The notes under the pieces are model-generated. The model was not told the DNA's origin and ran no database searches. It was given only the letters and a program-made list of their open reading frames with translations. 64,000 bases of DNA from Ahniella sp. (lineage in GTDB: Bacteria; Pseudomonadota; Gammaproteobacteria; Xanthomonadales; Ahniellaceae): NCBI GenBank assembly GCA_016712105.1, contig JADJRU010000013.1, positions 57,069-121,068 of the forward strand, written 5' to 3'. The translations under genes and the position numbers were made by a program. Shown here one piece after another: positions 48,784 through 57,749 of this stretch (positions within the stretch are counted from its first letter, which is position 1; the number at the start of each line of letters is the position of its first letter).

Positions 48784-49773
48784 TCACTTCGCGAGCAGGA
48801 TGATTTCCACGCGCCGGTTGCGGGCTCGGCCTTCGTCGGAGTCGTTGGTCGCAATCGGTACGGCGGAACCCCGGCCAATGGCGGTCAGCCGCTCGGCGGA
48901 GACGCCGCGCTGCACCAGTGCTTCACCGACCGCATCGGCGCGGCGTTGCGACAGCACCTGGTTCAGGTTGACGCTGCCGCGGCCATCGGTATGACCCTCC
49001 ACGCGGATCCGCCGGCTTGGATCCTGATTGACGAATTCGACCACTTTGTCGAGATTCGCCAATGCATCCGGCAGCAACTCCGACTGACCCGCGGCGAACA
49101 CCGACTCGCCGAGTGTCATCACCGAGCCACGGCTTTCCTCGCGGGCCTTCAGGGATTGCATCTGGATGCGCAGGCTGTCGGCGGCAGCCTGGGCCAATTC
49201 GGCCTCGCGTTTTGCCAGCTCGACTTCGGTCGCCTGCGCCTCGGCAAGACGACGCGCCTGCTCGGCTTCGCGCTGGGCGGCGTCCAGGGCTGCTTGGGAT
49301 TGCTCGGTTTCCGCGCGCGCCGCATCGGCGTCCAGTCTGGCGCGCTCGGCTTCTTCGGCGCGAGCTAACGATTGCACACGCAGTTTCTCGGACTCAAGCC
49401 GCGACACCTCGGCCTCGCGACGACTCGCTTCGACCAGGATTCGGTCGTGCTCACGAGCAAGTTCGATGATCTGGGCTTCCATCGATACTGCTTGCGCCGT
49501 GGCCTTGGCGATATCAAGCCGGCGTTCGGCGATATACGACAAGTGTTGCCGTACCAGCGGGTCTCGCGTACTCGTTTCGGCCATGCGGCGAAGCGCTTCC
49601 CGGACACGTGCCAACTCGCTGCGGGCGAGCGGGGCAAGTATGGTGTCTTCTTCAAACTGGCGCAATTGCGACGCGATGCGGTCGTGTTCCAGATCCCGCT
49701 TGGGCGTACTCGCGCAGGCGGCCAGGCCAACGATGAACGCGGCGAGCAAAACGCGGGCAATGAGTCGGGTCAT
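48784..49773 (-). CDS. OmpA-domain lipoprotein with long coiled coil
   Basis: 329 residues. Lipobox VGLAACAS; then about 180 residues of Ala/Glu/Arg/Leu-rich coiled coil; then an OmpA/MotB peptidoglycan-binding domain with the motif HTDGRGSVNLNQVLSQRRAD and a terminal NRRVEIIL. It probably links an outer- or inner-membrane anchor to peptidoglycan over the length of the coil. The start overlaps the stop of the upstream DUF4398 gene (ATGA). This pairing is common in xanthomonads and pseudomonads. Confidence 0.9.
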   Translation of the reverse strand: MTRLIARVLLAAFIVGLAACASTPKRDLEHDRIASQLRQFEEDTILAPLARSELARVREALRRMAETSTRDPLVRQHLSYIAERRLDIAKATAQAVSMEAQIIELAREHDRILVEASRREAEVSRLESEKLRVQSLARAEEAERARLDADAARAETEQSQAALDAAQREAEQARRLAEAQATEVELAKREAELAQAAADSLRIQMQSLKAREESRGSVMTLGESVFAAGQSELLPDALANLDKVVEFVNQDPSRRIRVEGHTDGRGSVNLNQVLSQRRADAVGEALVQRGVSAERLTAIGRGSAVPIATNDSDEGRARNRRVEIILLAK

Positions 49774-50144
49774 GGTTGTTCCTCCCCGAGCAGGTCACGA
49801 CGCAGCGTCCGGTTTTCGGCGGTTTCTGTCTCGACCTGCTCCCGTGCCTTCTGCAGCCGGCTGCGAACCCCTGCCAGTTCCGCGTCGACTTCGGCTTCCA
49901 GCGCCAGTTGGCGGGCAAGCTTCATGTCTTTCTCCTCGACAGCGGCGCGTGCACGGACCAGTTTGTCTTCGGCAAAGCCGCGTTCGACGGGCGCATAGAC
50001 TTGCGCGTCACGTTCGTCGGCAATCCGCAATGCGGTTTCAGCATCGGCCAGTTCCTGTTCGGGTGGAAGTGCTTTCGACCACGCCATTGCCGGGAGCAGG
50101 CACAAGCAGATCAGGAGATGGATTTTTTTGCTGCTAGCTGTCAT
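49770..50144 (-). CDS. DUF4398-like exported helical protein
   Basis: 124 residues with a signal peptide (LLICLCLLPAMAWSKA). The mature part is helical: ADAETALRIADERDAQVYAP, then KLVRARAAVEEKDMKLARQL, the DUF4398 pattern. There is no lipobox Cys right after the signal. It is translationally coupled to the OmpA-like lipoprotein, so the two probably work together at the cell envelope. Divergent from pilU. Confidence 0.8.
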   Translation of the reverse strand: MTASSKKIHLLICLCLLPAMAWSKALPPEQELADAETALRIADERDAQVYAPVERGFAEDKLVRARAAVEEKDMKLARQLALEAEVDAELAGVRSRLQKAREQVETETAENRTLRRDLLGEEQP

Positions 50145-50232
50145 AAACTCGCCGAATAGAGTGCTGTCGGGTGGCTATTCTCAAGTCGTCCCGGTGCCAA
50201 TGCAATCAGGGTAGAACAAGATTGAGGTAAGC

Positions 50233-51406
50233 ATGGATATTGGCTACTTCCTGAAGCTCATGTCGGAAAAGGAGCTTCCGACATGTTCCTGACCACCGGC
50301 GCGCCGGTGAACATCAAGGTCGAGGGTAAACTGTACCCGCTCGGCAATACCGGTTTGCCTGGCGGAATGGTGAAAAAGATTGCGTACTCGTTGATGGACG
50401 AGGGCATGGTGCCTGCATTCGAGCGTGATCTCGAGGCCAATATGGCCATTGCCATCAAGGATGCCGGTCGTTTCCGAGTCAACGTGTTCAAGCAACGCGG
50501 TGAAATCGGCATGGTGATCCGCTCGATCAAGAGCGAGATTCCCAACTTTGATGCGCTGAAGCTCCCCAATGTGCTGCGCGAAATCATCATGGAGCCGCGT
50601 GGCCTGGTGCTGGTCGTCGGTGCCACCGGTTCGGGCAAGTCGACTACGTTGGCGGCGATGATCGATTACCGCAACACGAATACGCCGGGCACATTCTCAC
50701 GATTGAAGACCCGATCGAATTCCTGCATCGCCACAAGAAATCAATCGTCAACCAGCGTGAAGTGGGGCTCGATACACACTCGTATCACAATGCCCTGAAG
50801 AACGCGATGCGAGAAGCCCCGGACGTCATCCTGATCGGCGAAATTCGCGATCAGGAAACCATGGAGGCGGCGATCCAGTTCTCCGAAACCGGCCATCTTT
50901 GCCTCGCGACGCTGCACTCGAACAATGCCGACCAGACGCTTGAGCGAATCCTCAACTTCTTCCCGGAGTCAGCGCACAAGAACATCCTGATGAACCTGTC
51001 GCTGAACCTGAAAGCGGTGGTGTCGCAGCGACTGGTGCTGGGCATGGATGGCAAACGCCTGCCGGCCGTGGAAATCCTGATCAACACGCCGATGATCCGC
51101 GACCTGATGCGTCGTGGTCAGGTGCACGAAATCAAGGAAGCCATGGATCGGTCGCTGGAGGAGGGCATGCAAACCTTCGACCAGTCGCTGTTCAAGCTCT
51201 ACAAGGAAGGCAAGTGCGAGTTGGAAGAGGCGCTCAACAAGGCCGATTCCCGCGACGGCCTGGCCTTGAAGATCCGACTTGCCGAAGGTGGCTCCGGTTC
51301 CGCCGAACACGATCCTTACGACCCGAACGCGTTCTGGCGTTTGTGTTTGATGCACCGAAGCAAAGGCGCTTCGGTGCATCAACACCAAAGCAAAGTGTTT
51401 GCCTGA
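50233..51406 (+). CDS. pilU: Type IV pilus retraction-associated ATPase PilU, two frameshifts
   Basis: PilT/PilU-type hexameric secretion ATPase that helps retract type IV pili. The frame begins MDIGYFLKLMSEK at 50233 and breaks at GG 50271-50272 and GGG 50687-50689; adding one G at each joins the parts. Walker A is VGATGSGKSTTLAAM; the Asp box and Walker B are in REAPDVILIGEIRDQETME; the His box is LATLHSNNADQ. A normal PilU end (HDPYDPNAF) is followed here by about 22 extra residues to VFA-stop, encoded by an intergenic repeat. No pilT is adjacent. Confidence 0.92.
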
Positions 51407-51732
51407 CCCCTCCCGACCCTCCATCGGGAGGGGATCACGGCTGGATCGCGGCGAAGGCGGGCCTGATTGCCGCCAGATCCAGGCGACACCCCCGATGTTC
51501 GGGGAGGGCGTTAACTCAACACCTCGTGTGCTTCGCAAAGCGAAAGCGCAAGGCGCATGGTCCTCAACCGATCGATGCGTTGTGTTGCATCGACCGGTTG
51601 AGACCGCCGCGGCTTCAGCCGCATTGCGTGGTGCTCAGGGCAGCCTCTATGCGGGGTTCGGAGATGGTTGGGAGGGGTTAGGCAGTCACTTCGTCTTTGT
51701 GCTTTGCGCCCTTCGGGCACAAAGCACAAACG
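51338..51732. repeat. Composite inverted intergenic repeat, pilU side copy
   Basis: Two arms in inverted orientation. Left: CGTTTGTG at 51338, a hairpin (GATGCACCGAAGC / GCTTCGGTGCATC), then GTGTTTGCCTGACCCCTCCC at 51396. Right, on the minus strand: CGTTTGTG from 51732, a hairpin of different sequence (TGTGCCCGAAGGGCGCA type), then a near copy of the same GCCTAACCCCTCCC block at about 51689. Between them are further CCCGATGTTCGGGG (51491) and GCGGCTTCAGCCGC palindromes. The left arm runs into the pilU 3' end; the right arm touches the DUF1820 stop codon. Confidence 0.8.
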
Positions 51733-52059
51733 TCAGCGTGGTTTGGCTGGCGGCATCGGGAATGGCGTGACTTTTTCGCCGGATACGGCATCACGAATCT
51801 GCGCGCTGCCTCGTTGAGCCACTTCCTCGATCCGCAGGATGGCCTGGATCGGCAGGTGTAATGCGCGGGTGTGCTGGAATTCTTCGCGCAGGCGGTCTTC
51901 GGCCGGATCGATGATCAGGCTGTCGCGCGGCTCCTCGAACACCAGGTCGGCAATGGTCGTGAAGCCCCAGAGCTCGCTGGACTGCACGGTACGGGCATAA
52001 AGCTCGTAACTTTTGCCGCCGGACAGGAACGTGACCTTGTAGAGCTTCTTCGGACGCAC
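51733..52059 (-). CDS. DUF1820 family protein
   Basis: 108 residues. KKLYKVTFLSGGKSYELYAR and GFTTIADLVFEEPRDSLIIDP are the DUF1820 hallmarks. The frame is open further upstream, but that part is the tRNA terminator; GTG 52059 has GGAG six bases before it and matches the family start. The role of the family is unknown. Its stop codon is directly followed by the arm of a dispersed repeat. Confidence 0.88.
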   Translation of the reverse strand: MRPKKLYKVTFLSGGKSYELYARTVQSSELWGFTTIADLVFEEPRDSLIIDPAEDRLREEFQHTRALHLPIQAILRIEEVAQRGSAQIRDAVSGEKVTPFPMPPAKPR

Positions 52060-52104
52060 AGGCGACTCCGGCTTGGCAGTGGCGCCGGAAACTCGGCACC
52101 CAGG

Positions 52105-52143
52105 AAACAAAAAGACCCCGGCCAGCGAACTGTAACGGGGTCT
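52105..52143 (-). terminator. Intrinsic terminator after tRNA-Gly
   Basis: On the minus strand, GAGACCCCG and CGGGGTCTT pair across a 15-base loop, followed by TTTTTG. It lies between the tRNA and the DUF1820 gene. Confidence 0.8.
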
Positions 52144-52149
52144 CGGAAC

Positions 52150-52223
52150 TGGAGCGGGCGATGGGAATCGAACCCACGGCTCTAGCTTGGGAAGCTAGGG
52201 TATTACCATTATACGACGCCCGC
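52150..52223 (-). tRNA. tRNA-Gly (anticodon CCC)
   Basis: Full cloverleaf on the minus strand: acceptor GCGGGCG / CGCCCGC, D arm with AATGGTAAT, anticodon stem CTAGC / GCTAG with loop TTCCCAA (anticodon CCC), T arm with GGTTCGATTCC. Discriminator base U73 and an encoded CCA at 52150-52152. A terminator follows. Confidence 0.96.
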
Positions 52224-52251
52224 CTGAGGGGCCATTATCCGGTGACGCCGA

Positions 52252-52620
52252 TTATCCCGCAACAAAAACGTTGAGCTTGTTGCCGTCGAGGTCGCGAAAG
52301 TACGCGGCGTAGAAGCCCTCACCACGCGGACCCGCGGCGCCCTCGTCCATGGCGCCCAGTTCGATCGCTTTCTTGTAGAGCTGGTCGACTTTTTCCCGGC
52401 TGTCGACGACGAGTGCAACCATGGTGCCGTTGCCCCAGGTCGCCGGGCGCTTGTCATGTGGTTTGATCACGCCCAGCGAGGGTTTGTCTGGCGCCACGGC
52501 CCAGGCAACGAACTGGTCACTTTCCATCCAGCGCTTGGCGCCGATTTCCGCGAGCAACGCGTCGTAAAAAGCGCTGGCGCGCTCGAGGTTGTTCGTGCCA
52601 ACAGTGACGTAACCGATCAT
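52252..52620 (-). CDS. VOC (glyoxalase/bleomycin resistance) family protein
   Basis: 122 residues, one vicinal-oxygen-chelate module pair: MIGYVTVGTNNLERASAFYD at the start and AAYFRDLDGNKLNVFV at the end. It fits small single-chain VOC proteins that dimerise around a metal site; the substrate is unknown. GGAG six bases before ATG 52620 supports the start. It lies between tRNA-Gly and the phosphatase gene on the same strand. Confidence 0.87.
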   Translation of the reverse strand: MIGYVTVGTNNLERASAFYDALLAEIGAKRWMESDQFVAWAVAPDKPSLGVIKPHDKRPATWGNGTMVALVVDSREKVDQLYKKAIELGAMDEGAAGPRGEGFYAAYFRDLDGNKLNVFVAG

Positions 52621-52650
52621 TTGGAGCTCCGAGGTCAAAGGGGTGGAAGG

Positions 52651-54265
52651 TCAGGCGGATTCGATGATCGGGCTGCCGGCACGGACGCGGTAGGTCTGTG
52701 CTGTCTTGATGCCGCTGTCACGGCGCTTTTCGTTGTCCAGCGTCCGCAGGCGAACGTCCATGCCCTCCGGACCGATGTCCATCGAAACGTAGCCGCGCTG
52801 CGTCGTATCGGCGAAACAGGACATCGGGATTGGCCGGGACGCGTGCGTTGAACGCCGCGACATCCGACCAACCCTGCGATGCGATCGACGTGCCACAGAA
52901 TTCCGGTGCCACGATGGGTGACTTGAAATTGTCCGGATCACGTCGGACGTGGGTCACGGCATAGGCGTGAATGTCACCGCCCAGAATCACGGGGTTCGTG
53001 GCACGACTGCGTTCCAGGTCCGCCAGCAGTCGCGCACGCGCGAGCGGATAACCGTCCCAGCCATCGGTGAATCGTGTTTGCTTGGGTCCTTCGATGCTGT
53101 CGAAGCGGCCGAAAATGGTCTGCTGTGCAATCAGGTTGAAGCGTGCACCCGAATCCTTGAATCGTTCGCGCAGCCATTGCTCCTGCTTGGCGCCCAGCAA
53201 GGTCTGTTTCGGATCCAGCGCGCCGATGCAGGATTCGTCGATGTCGTTCGAGCCGCCGCCCTTGATTGGATTGGGGCAGGGCTGAACAGTCCGGTATTGC
53301 CGGTTGTCGAGCAGGTAAATGCGCGCGAGCCGACCAAAATCGAGATGCGTGTAGATGTGCATGTCCGGCCCACGCGGCACCATCGAGCGCGGCACCGGCT
53401 GGTGCTCGTAGAACGCCTGGTAGGCGGCGGCACGGCGCAGCAGGAATGCCGGGTCCAGATGCTCCGATCGCCAATCGGCATAGTCGTTGTCGACTTCGTG
53501 GTCGTCCCAGCAAAACGCGAAGGGCACCAGAGCATGGTGATCCTGCAAGTCGATGTCGGTTTTGTACTGCGCATGGCGCACCCGGTAACCGGCCAATGTG
53601 GCGGCTTCGTCGCCGTGATGGCGTCGTACCAGGTCATCACCCCAGTTGCTTTCGTAGATGTAGTCACCCAGGAAAAGCGACAAGTCCGGCTGCTCGGCGA
53701 TGATGTGACGGTGGGCCGTGAAATACGCCTGTTGGTAGTGCTGGCAGGATCCGAAGGCGATTCGGAGCCTTTGGGTATTGGCGTCGGCGGCTGGCATGGT
53801 GCGTGTACGGCCAGAGCGGCTGATTTCATCGCCACAGCGAAAACGATAGAAGTACCAGCGGTCCGGGCGCAGGCCGGTGACATCGACGTGGACGCTGTGC
53901 GCGAGTTCAGTCACCGCTCGGGCTTGGCCCTTGGCGACAACTTTGCCGAACTGATCGTCCTCGGCGACTTCCCAATCGACGATCACGAAGTCGTTCCACA
54001 TGCCGCCGTCCGCGGCCAGAGGCTCTGGCGCCAGGCGTGTCCACAAGGTGAAGCCGTTGGCGTGCGGGTATCCCGAGGCGACACCCAGAGTGAACGGTGA
54101 AGCGGTAAAAATCGGTCGAGCCTGGGCAGACACGACGCCGGCCATTGGCGCCAGCAGGCTGCCGATTGCCAGGCCAAGCCCGGCGCGCAAAAGCTGGCGC
54201 CGCTCCATGCCGCGGTGTCGGCGCAGGAATTCGTTCAGGGCACGAAGATGGTCACGCTGGTCCAT
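52651..54265 (-). CDS. PhoD-like alkaline phosphatase/phosphodiesterase, one frameshift
   Basis: About 537 residues. A twin-Arg-type signal, MERRQLLRAGLGLAIGSLLA, ends near VSAQA. The PhoD N-domain (GVASGYPHANGFTLWTRLAP) is followed by the metal site blocks FGSCQHYQ, SLFLGDYIYE, CWDDHEVDNDY and ILGGDIHAYA. The C-terminal 50 residues continue in another frame after the AAA run at 52814-52816 (one extra base). It is expected to be exported folded by Tat with its metal. It begins 10 bases after the symporter gene. It likely releases phosphate from phosphodiesters. Confidence 0.9.
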
Positions 54266-54275
54266 GGCGGGCTCC

Positions 54276-55541
54276 TCAGGACGCGGGTTGTTCGTCGCGC
54301 AATTGTCCTTCCCATTTCGACACCACGGCGGTCGCGACACTGTTGCCGATGACGTTCGTGGCCGATCGCCCCATATCGAGGAAATGGTCCACGCCCAGGA
54401 GCAGCAACAAGCCGGCTTCGGGGATATTGAACTGCGCCAGGGTTGCCGCAATGACTACCAGCGACGCACGCGGAACGCCGGCCATGCCCTTCGACGTGAC
54501 CATCAGGATCAGCAGCATGGTGGCCTGTTGTGACCAGCTCAAGTCAATGCCGTATGCCTGAGCGATGAACACGGTGGCAAACGTGCAATACATCATCGAA
54601 CCATCGAGATTGAACGAGTAACCCAGCGGCAGCACAAACGACGCGACGCGGTTGCTGCAGCCGAATTTCTCCAGTTGTGCCAGTGTCTTCGGGTACGCCG
54701 CTTCGCTCGACGCCGTGGCGAATGCGAGCAAGGTAGGTTCGCGCACGGCCTTGAACAAGGCCACCACCCGGCGCCCCAGGATGGCAAAGCCGGCGATGAA
54801 CAGGATCAGCCACAACAATGCAATACCGAGGTAGAACTCGGACATGAAAATGCCGTAGGTCTTCATGACGCCCAGGCCCTTGTCGCCGACCACACGCGTG
54901 ACGGCTGCCAACACCGCAAACGGAGCGAACCACATCACCATCATGGTGACCTTCAGCATGGCGTGGCCGACCCCATCGAGCACGTCGACCAGTGCCTTGG
55001 CCTTTTCACCGAGTCCGGCGCAGGCGATTCCGAAGAACACCGAGAACACGACGATCTGCAGGATCTCGTTGCGGGCCATGGCGTCCATCAGGCTGGTCGG
55101 CACCAGATGGTTGACGAATTCGACGAGCGTCAGGTTGCCGGCGACGACACCCGAACTGGCGCCCGACTGTGCATCGGCGAGGCTGATGCCGAGGCCGGGC
55201 TTGAACAGGTTGACCAGCATCAGGCCGAGCAGCAGCGAGATGAACGAGGCACCGAGGAACCACAGGACAGCCTTGAGGCCGACACGCCCGACCGTGTTCA
55301 TGTCGCCCATCTTGGCGATGCCGACGACCAATGTGGCGAACACCAGCGGCGCAATGATCATCTTGATCAGGCGCAGGAAAATCGTGGTGACGATGCCAAG
55401 GCCTTCGCCGACACCCGGTGTGTAGAGGCCCTGACTGTTGAGCAGCCAGCCGGCGATCACGCCGATGAACAACGCGATCATGATCAGGACAGTCAGCAGA
55501 CTGCCACGCGAACTCGATTGGGGGGAGGCTTCGGCTTGCAT
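54276..55541 (-). CDS. Dicarboxylate/amino acid:cation symporter (DAACS)
   Basis: 421 residues, eight membrane segments and two re-entrant loops. ATASSEAAYPKTL is the Ser-rich re-entrant loop 1, GYSFNLDGSMMY the unwound segment 7 cation site, and LDMGRSATNVIGN the segment 8 substrate site. It takes up glutamate, aspartate or C4-dicarboxylates with Na+ or H+; the exact substrate is not readable. It starts the operon with the PhoD-like gene. ATG 55541 has only a weak ribosome site. Confidence 0.92.
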   Translation of the reverse strand: MQAEASPQSSSRGSLLTVLIMIALFIGVIAGWLLNSQGLYTPGVGEGLGIVTTIFLRLIKMIIAPLVFATLVVGIAKMGDMNTVGRVGLKAVLWFLGASFISLLLGLMLVNLFKPGLGISLADAQSGASSGVVAGNLTLVEFVNHLVPTSLMDAMARNEILQIVVFSVFFGIACAGLGEKAKALVDVLDGVGHAMLKVTMMVMWFAPFAVLAAVTRVVGDKGLGVMKTYGIFMSEFYLGIALLWLILFIAGFAILGRRVVALFKAVREPTLLAFATASSEAAYPKTLAQLEKFGCSNRVASFVLPLGYSFNLDGSMMYCTFATVFIAQAYGIDLSWSQQATMLLILMVTSKGMAGVPRASLVVIAATLAQFNIPEAGLLLLLGVDHFLDMGRSATNVIGNSVATAVVSKWEGQLRDEQPAS

Positions 55542-55631
55542 GGGGCATCCTGGACGAAAGCCGGATTATGCCGGGTTTGCAAACGGATCACCGAATTGTG
55601 AGCGGGTCCGGGCGTGCCCCCGATTCGCGTC

Positions 55632-55662
55632 GTTGAAAAACGCCAGGAATGTGTTTTTCAAC
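55632..55662. repeat. Conserved 31-base hairpin after the EamA gene, copy 1
   Basis: GTTGAAAAACGCC, loop AGGAA, then a paired right arm ending TTTTTCAAC. It shares architecture with the hairpin at 61593. It lies just downstream of the EamA stop, so it may terminate that gene. Confidence 0.75.
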
Positions 55663-55679
55663 AGCCTGATCAGCACGGG

Positions 55680-56609
55680 TCAGGAAATCTCGGCCTCAGG
55701 CTGGCTGGCCGGTGGTTTTCGGAGCGTGATCAGCGCGACCCCGAACAGGATCACGGCCATGCCGATCAGGTCGAAGGCATGCAGTATTTCGCCCGCAAAC
55801 AACACGCCGAACACCACAGCCACGGGCGGATTGACATAGGCATAACTGGTCGCCAGTGCCGGGCGGGTATGGTGCAAGGCATAGGCATACGCGCTGAGTC
55901 CGATCACCGATCCGAACACGGCGAGATAAACGAGTGCCGAGATCGACACCCAATCGACGCCCGGTCGAATCCAGGGTTCACCGCGGAGCAATGTGACGGT
56001 GGCCATCATCGGGATGGCGCAGACCATCTGCGTCGCGGACGCGGTGACCGGTTCAGGCAAGTCGAGTCGTTTCCCATAGACCGAGCCGAATGCCCAGCCC
56101 ATCGGCGCGAGGATCAACAGCAGTGCTGCCCAGGGGTTGGCGCTGAGGTCACCGCCGAGGTTCAGCAACAGCACGCCAAGAAATCCGATCGCCAAACCGA
56201 GCCAGTCACGACCGTGTGGCCATTTGCCGAACACGCCGGCAAACAACGCCGCGAACAGGGGCATGCTGGCGACGGCGATGGCCGCGACACCGGAGGAAAC
56301 GCCATGCTCCATGCCCAGTGTGACCAAGCCGTTGCCGATGACCAGCAGGAAAAAAGCAACGATCGCACTGTGCCGCCATTGTCGTGCCGAGGGCCAACGA
56401 GCACCGCGATAGACCAGCCAGCCGCCGAGCAGCACAACCGCAATCATCAGGCGGATGGTGGCGAGTGCATAGGGGCTGAAACCGGGCAACGCGAGTTTCA
56501 TGGCCAGGTACGTCGAACCCCACACCACATAAAGCGTGAACAGCACGAGCGCCAGGCGCCAGCGTTGCCGTGACGCGTCGACGGCATCTTCGAGCAGAAC
56601 GACGGACAA
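55680..56609 (-). CDS. EamA/DMT family transporter
   Basis: 309 residues with ten hydrophobic segments in two EamA repeats: LYVVWGSTYLAMKLALPGFS near the start and YAYVNPPVAVVFGVLFAGE in the second half. This is a YedA-like drug/metabolite exporter. No ATG gives the complete first segment; TTG 56609 is the likely start or the true start is uncertain. It directly follows a small membrane-protein gene. Confidence 0.87.
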   Translation of the reverse strand: MSVVLLEDAVDASRQRWRLALVLFTLYVVWGSTYLAMKLALPGFSPYALATIRLMIAVVLLGGWLVYRGARWPSARQWRHSAIVAFFLLVIGNGLVTLGMEHGVSSGVAAIAVASMPLFAALFAGVFGKWPHGRDWLGLAIGFLGVLLLNLGGDLSANPWAALLLILAPMGWAFGSVYGKRLDLPEPVTASATQMVCAIPMMATVTLLRGEPWIRPGVDWVSISALVYLAVFGSVIGLSAYAYALHHTRPALATSYAYVNPPVAVVFGVLFAGEILHAFDLIGMAVILFGVALITLRKPPASQPEAEIS

Positions 56610-56614
56610 GTGGA

Positions 56615-56902
56615 TCAGCCGGAGCGGGTCGAATCGAACGGGCGTGGCCAGGTCGGTTCGCTCAGACTGTCGGACGCATTGGGCCTGCGGACCACTTCGA
56701 ACTCACCCTCGATGATCTGCGGGCCGTGGATCGGCTTCGCTGGCTGGCGGGCGCCGCGGAACAGACGGAACAGGAACCACGCCAGCAGCAAGCCGACCCC
56801 GATGAAGCTGGTCAACACGAAGGCGAGCACGACCAAGCCGGCGACGACCACCAGTTTCAGCAAGCGACCAAGGCCTTGGAACAGCGGATTACCGGACGTC
56901 AT
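56615..56902 (-). CDS. Small membrane protein of unknown function
   Basis: 95 residues. A glycine-rich amphipathic start is followed by one or two membrane segments (LLKLVVVAGLVVLAFVLTSF and GVGLLLAWFLFRLF) and a polar tail with IIEGEFEVVRRP. It lies 5 bases upstream of the EamA transporter and is probably co-transcribed with it. Similar short proteins are annotated as hypothetical. Divergent from the Rieske protein gene. Confidence 0.6.
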   Translation of the reverse strand: MTSGNPLFQGLGRLLKLVVVAGLVVLAFVLTSFIGVGLLLAWFLFRLFRGARQPAKPIHGPQIIEGEFEVVRRPNASDSLSEPTWPRPFDSTRSG

Positions 56903-56978
56903 GTGCGTAAGCCCCTTCCCTGTGCTTTGGACAAGCATCACAATGGTCACCATTGTGCGGCTTTCGGACTGTGGAGTG

Positions 56979-57347
56979 ATGAACGGTTTGCAAACGAATG
57001 AAGGCGAATCGCAGGCAGGCATCTGCCCGCTGGACATGATTCCGGACGGCGGCGTCCATGGCGTGGTCATCGATTTGAGCTCTGGGCCGGTTTCCCTGGT
57101 GCTGACCCGGCTGGGCGACCAGGTCCGGGCGTTCCACAACGAATGCCCGCATGCCGGGCGCCGCATGGACTGGGCGCCCAACCGGTTTCTGATGGAACTG
57201 GGTCATCTGGTCTGCGCGGCCCACGGAGCCGCTTTTACGCTGGATACCGGCCTGTGTGTGGGCGGCCCCTGCCGCGGGCAGTCATTGCAGCCGTTCCCGG
57301 TTCGTGTCGAGGGTGGATGGGTGCGGCTGGGCGACGTGTTTGCCTAA
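56979..57347 (+). CDS. Rieske [2Fe-2S] ferredoxin-like protein
   Basis: 122 residues. Cluster ligands are C-P-H (NECPHAGRRMDW) and C-A-A-H (HLVCAAHGAAF), spaced like small NirD or bphA3-type Rieske proteins. It ends LGDVFA-stop. The last nine bases and the stop belong to the left terminal repeat of the element at 57336. ATG 56979 has GGAG nearby at a short distance; ATG 56943 is possible. Its redox partner is not apparent; a Rieske oxygenase lies far upstream at 19 kb. Confidence 0.8.
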   Translation: MNGLQTNEGESQAGICPLDMIPDGGVHGVVIDLSSGPVSLVLTRLGDQVRAFHNECPHAGRRMDWAPNRFLMELGHLVCAAHGAAFTLDTGLCVGGPCRGQSLQPFPVRVEGGWVRLGDVFA

Positions 57348-57552
57348 CCCCTCCCAACCCTCCCCGAACATCGGGGAGGGCTTTTCGGCTCTGGGATCTG
57401 GCGGCAATCAGGCAACTGTGGGAGCTCCCACAGCTGAAAGTGTGCGGCTTCGCTAAAGCTGTGGGAGCGGCTTCAGCCGCGACGCGAAGTTGCCTGAACC
57501 GCGCAAGCCCTCCCCGATGTTCGGGGAGGGTTGGGAGGGGTTAGGCAAACAC
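57336..57552. repeat. MITE-like element with perfect 46-bp terminal inverted repeats
   Basis: Left repeat 57336-57381 starts GTGTTTGCCTAACCCCTCCC; right repeat 57507-57552 is its exact reverse complement over all 46 bases. Each repeat contains the CCCTCCCCGA / TCGGGGAGGG palindrome. The 125-base centre has GTGGGAGCGGCTTCAGCCGC and GTGGGAGCTCCCAC. There is no transposase gene. The left end forms the last codons of the Rieske protein. Confidence 0.85.
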
Positions 57553-57749
57553 TTCGCGGCTTCAGCCGCGATGCCTCAAGGCTGGACAGTGGGGCGGCTT
57601 TAGCCGTGATGCGGTCTGCCGGGGTTGCTCCCCAGGGCTGCCGGCCAACGTCAAACCGTGACGGATGGCACATCCGGCCTTTCCGGTCGATTCAGCTTCG
57701 GCTGCTAGACTCACAGCCACATTTGTTCGCGTTTGGAGCGGAGACGATC
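57553..57749. other. Leader region of the kinase gene with REP-like palindromes
   Basis: Holds GCGGCTTCAGCCGC (57558) and GCGGCTTTAGCCG-like (57595) palindromes, then the kinase ribosome site GGAG before 57750. No gene is supported here. Confidence 0.55.
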
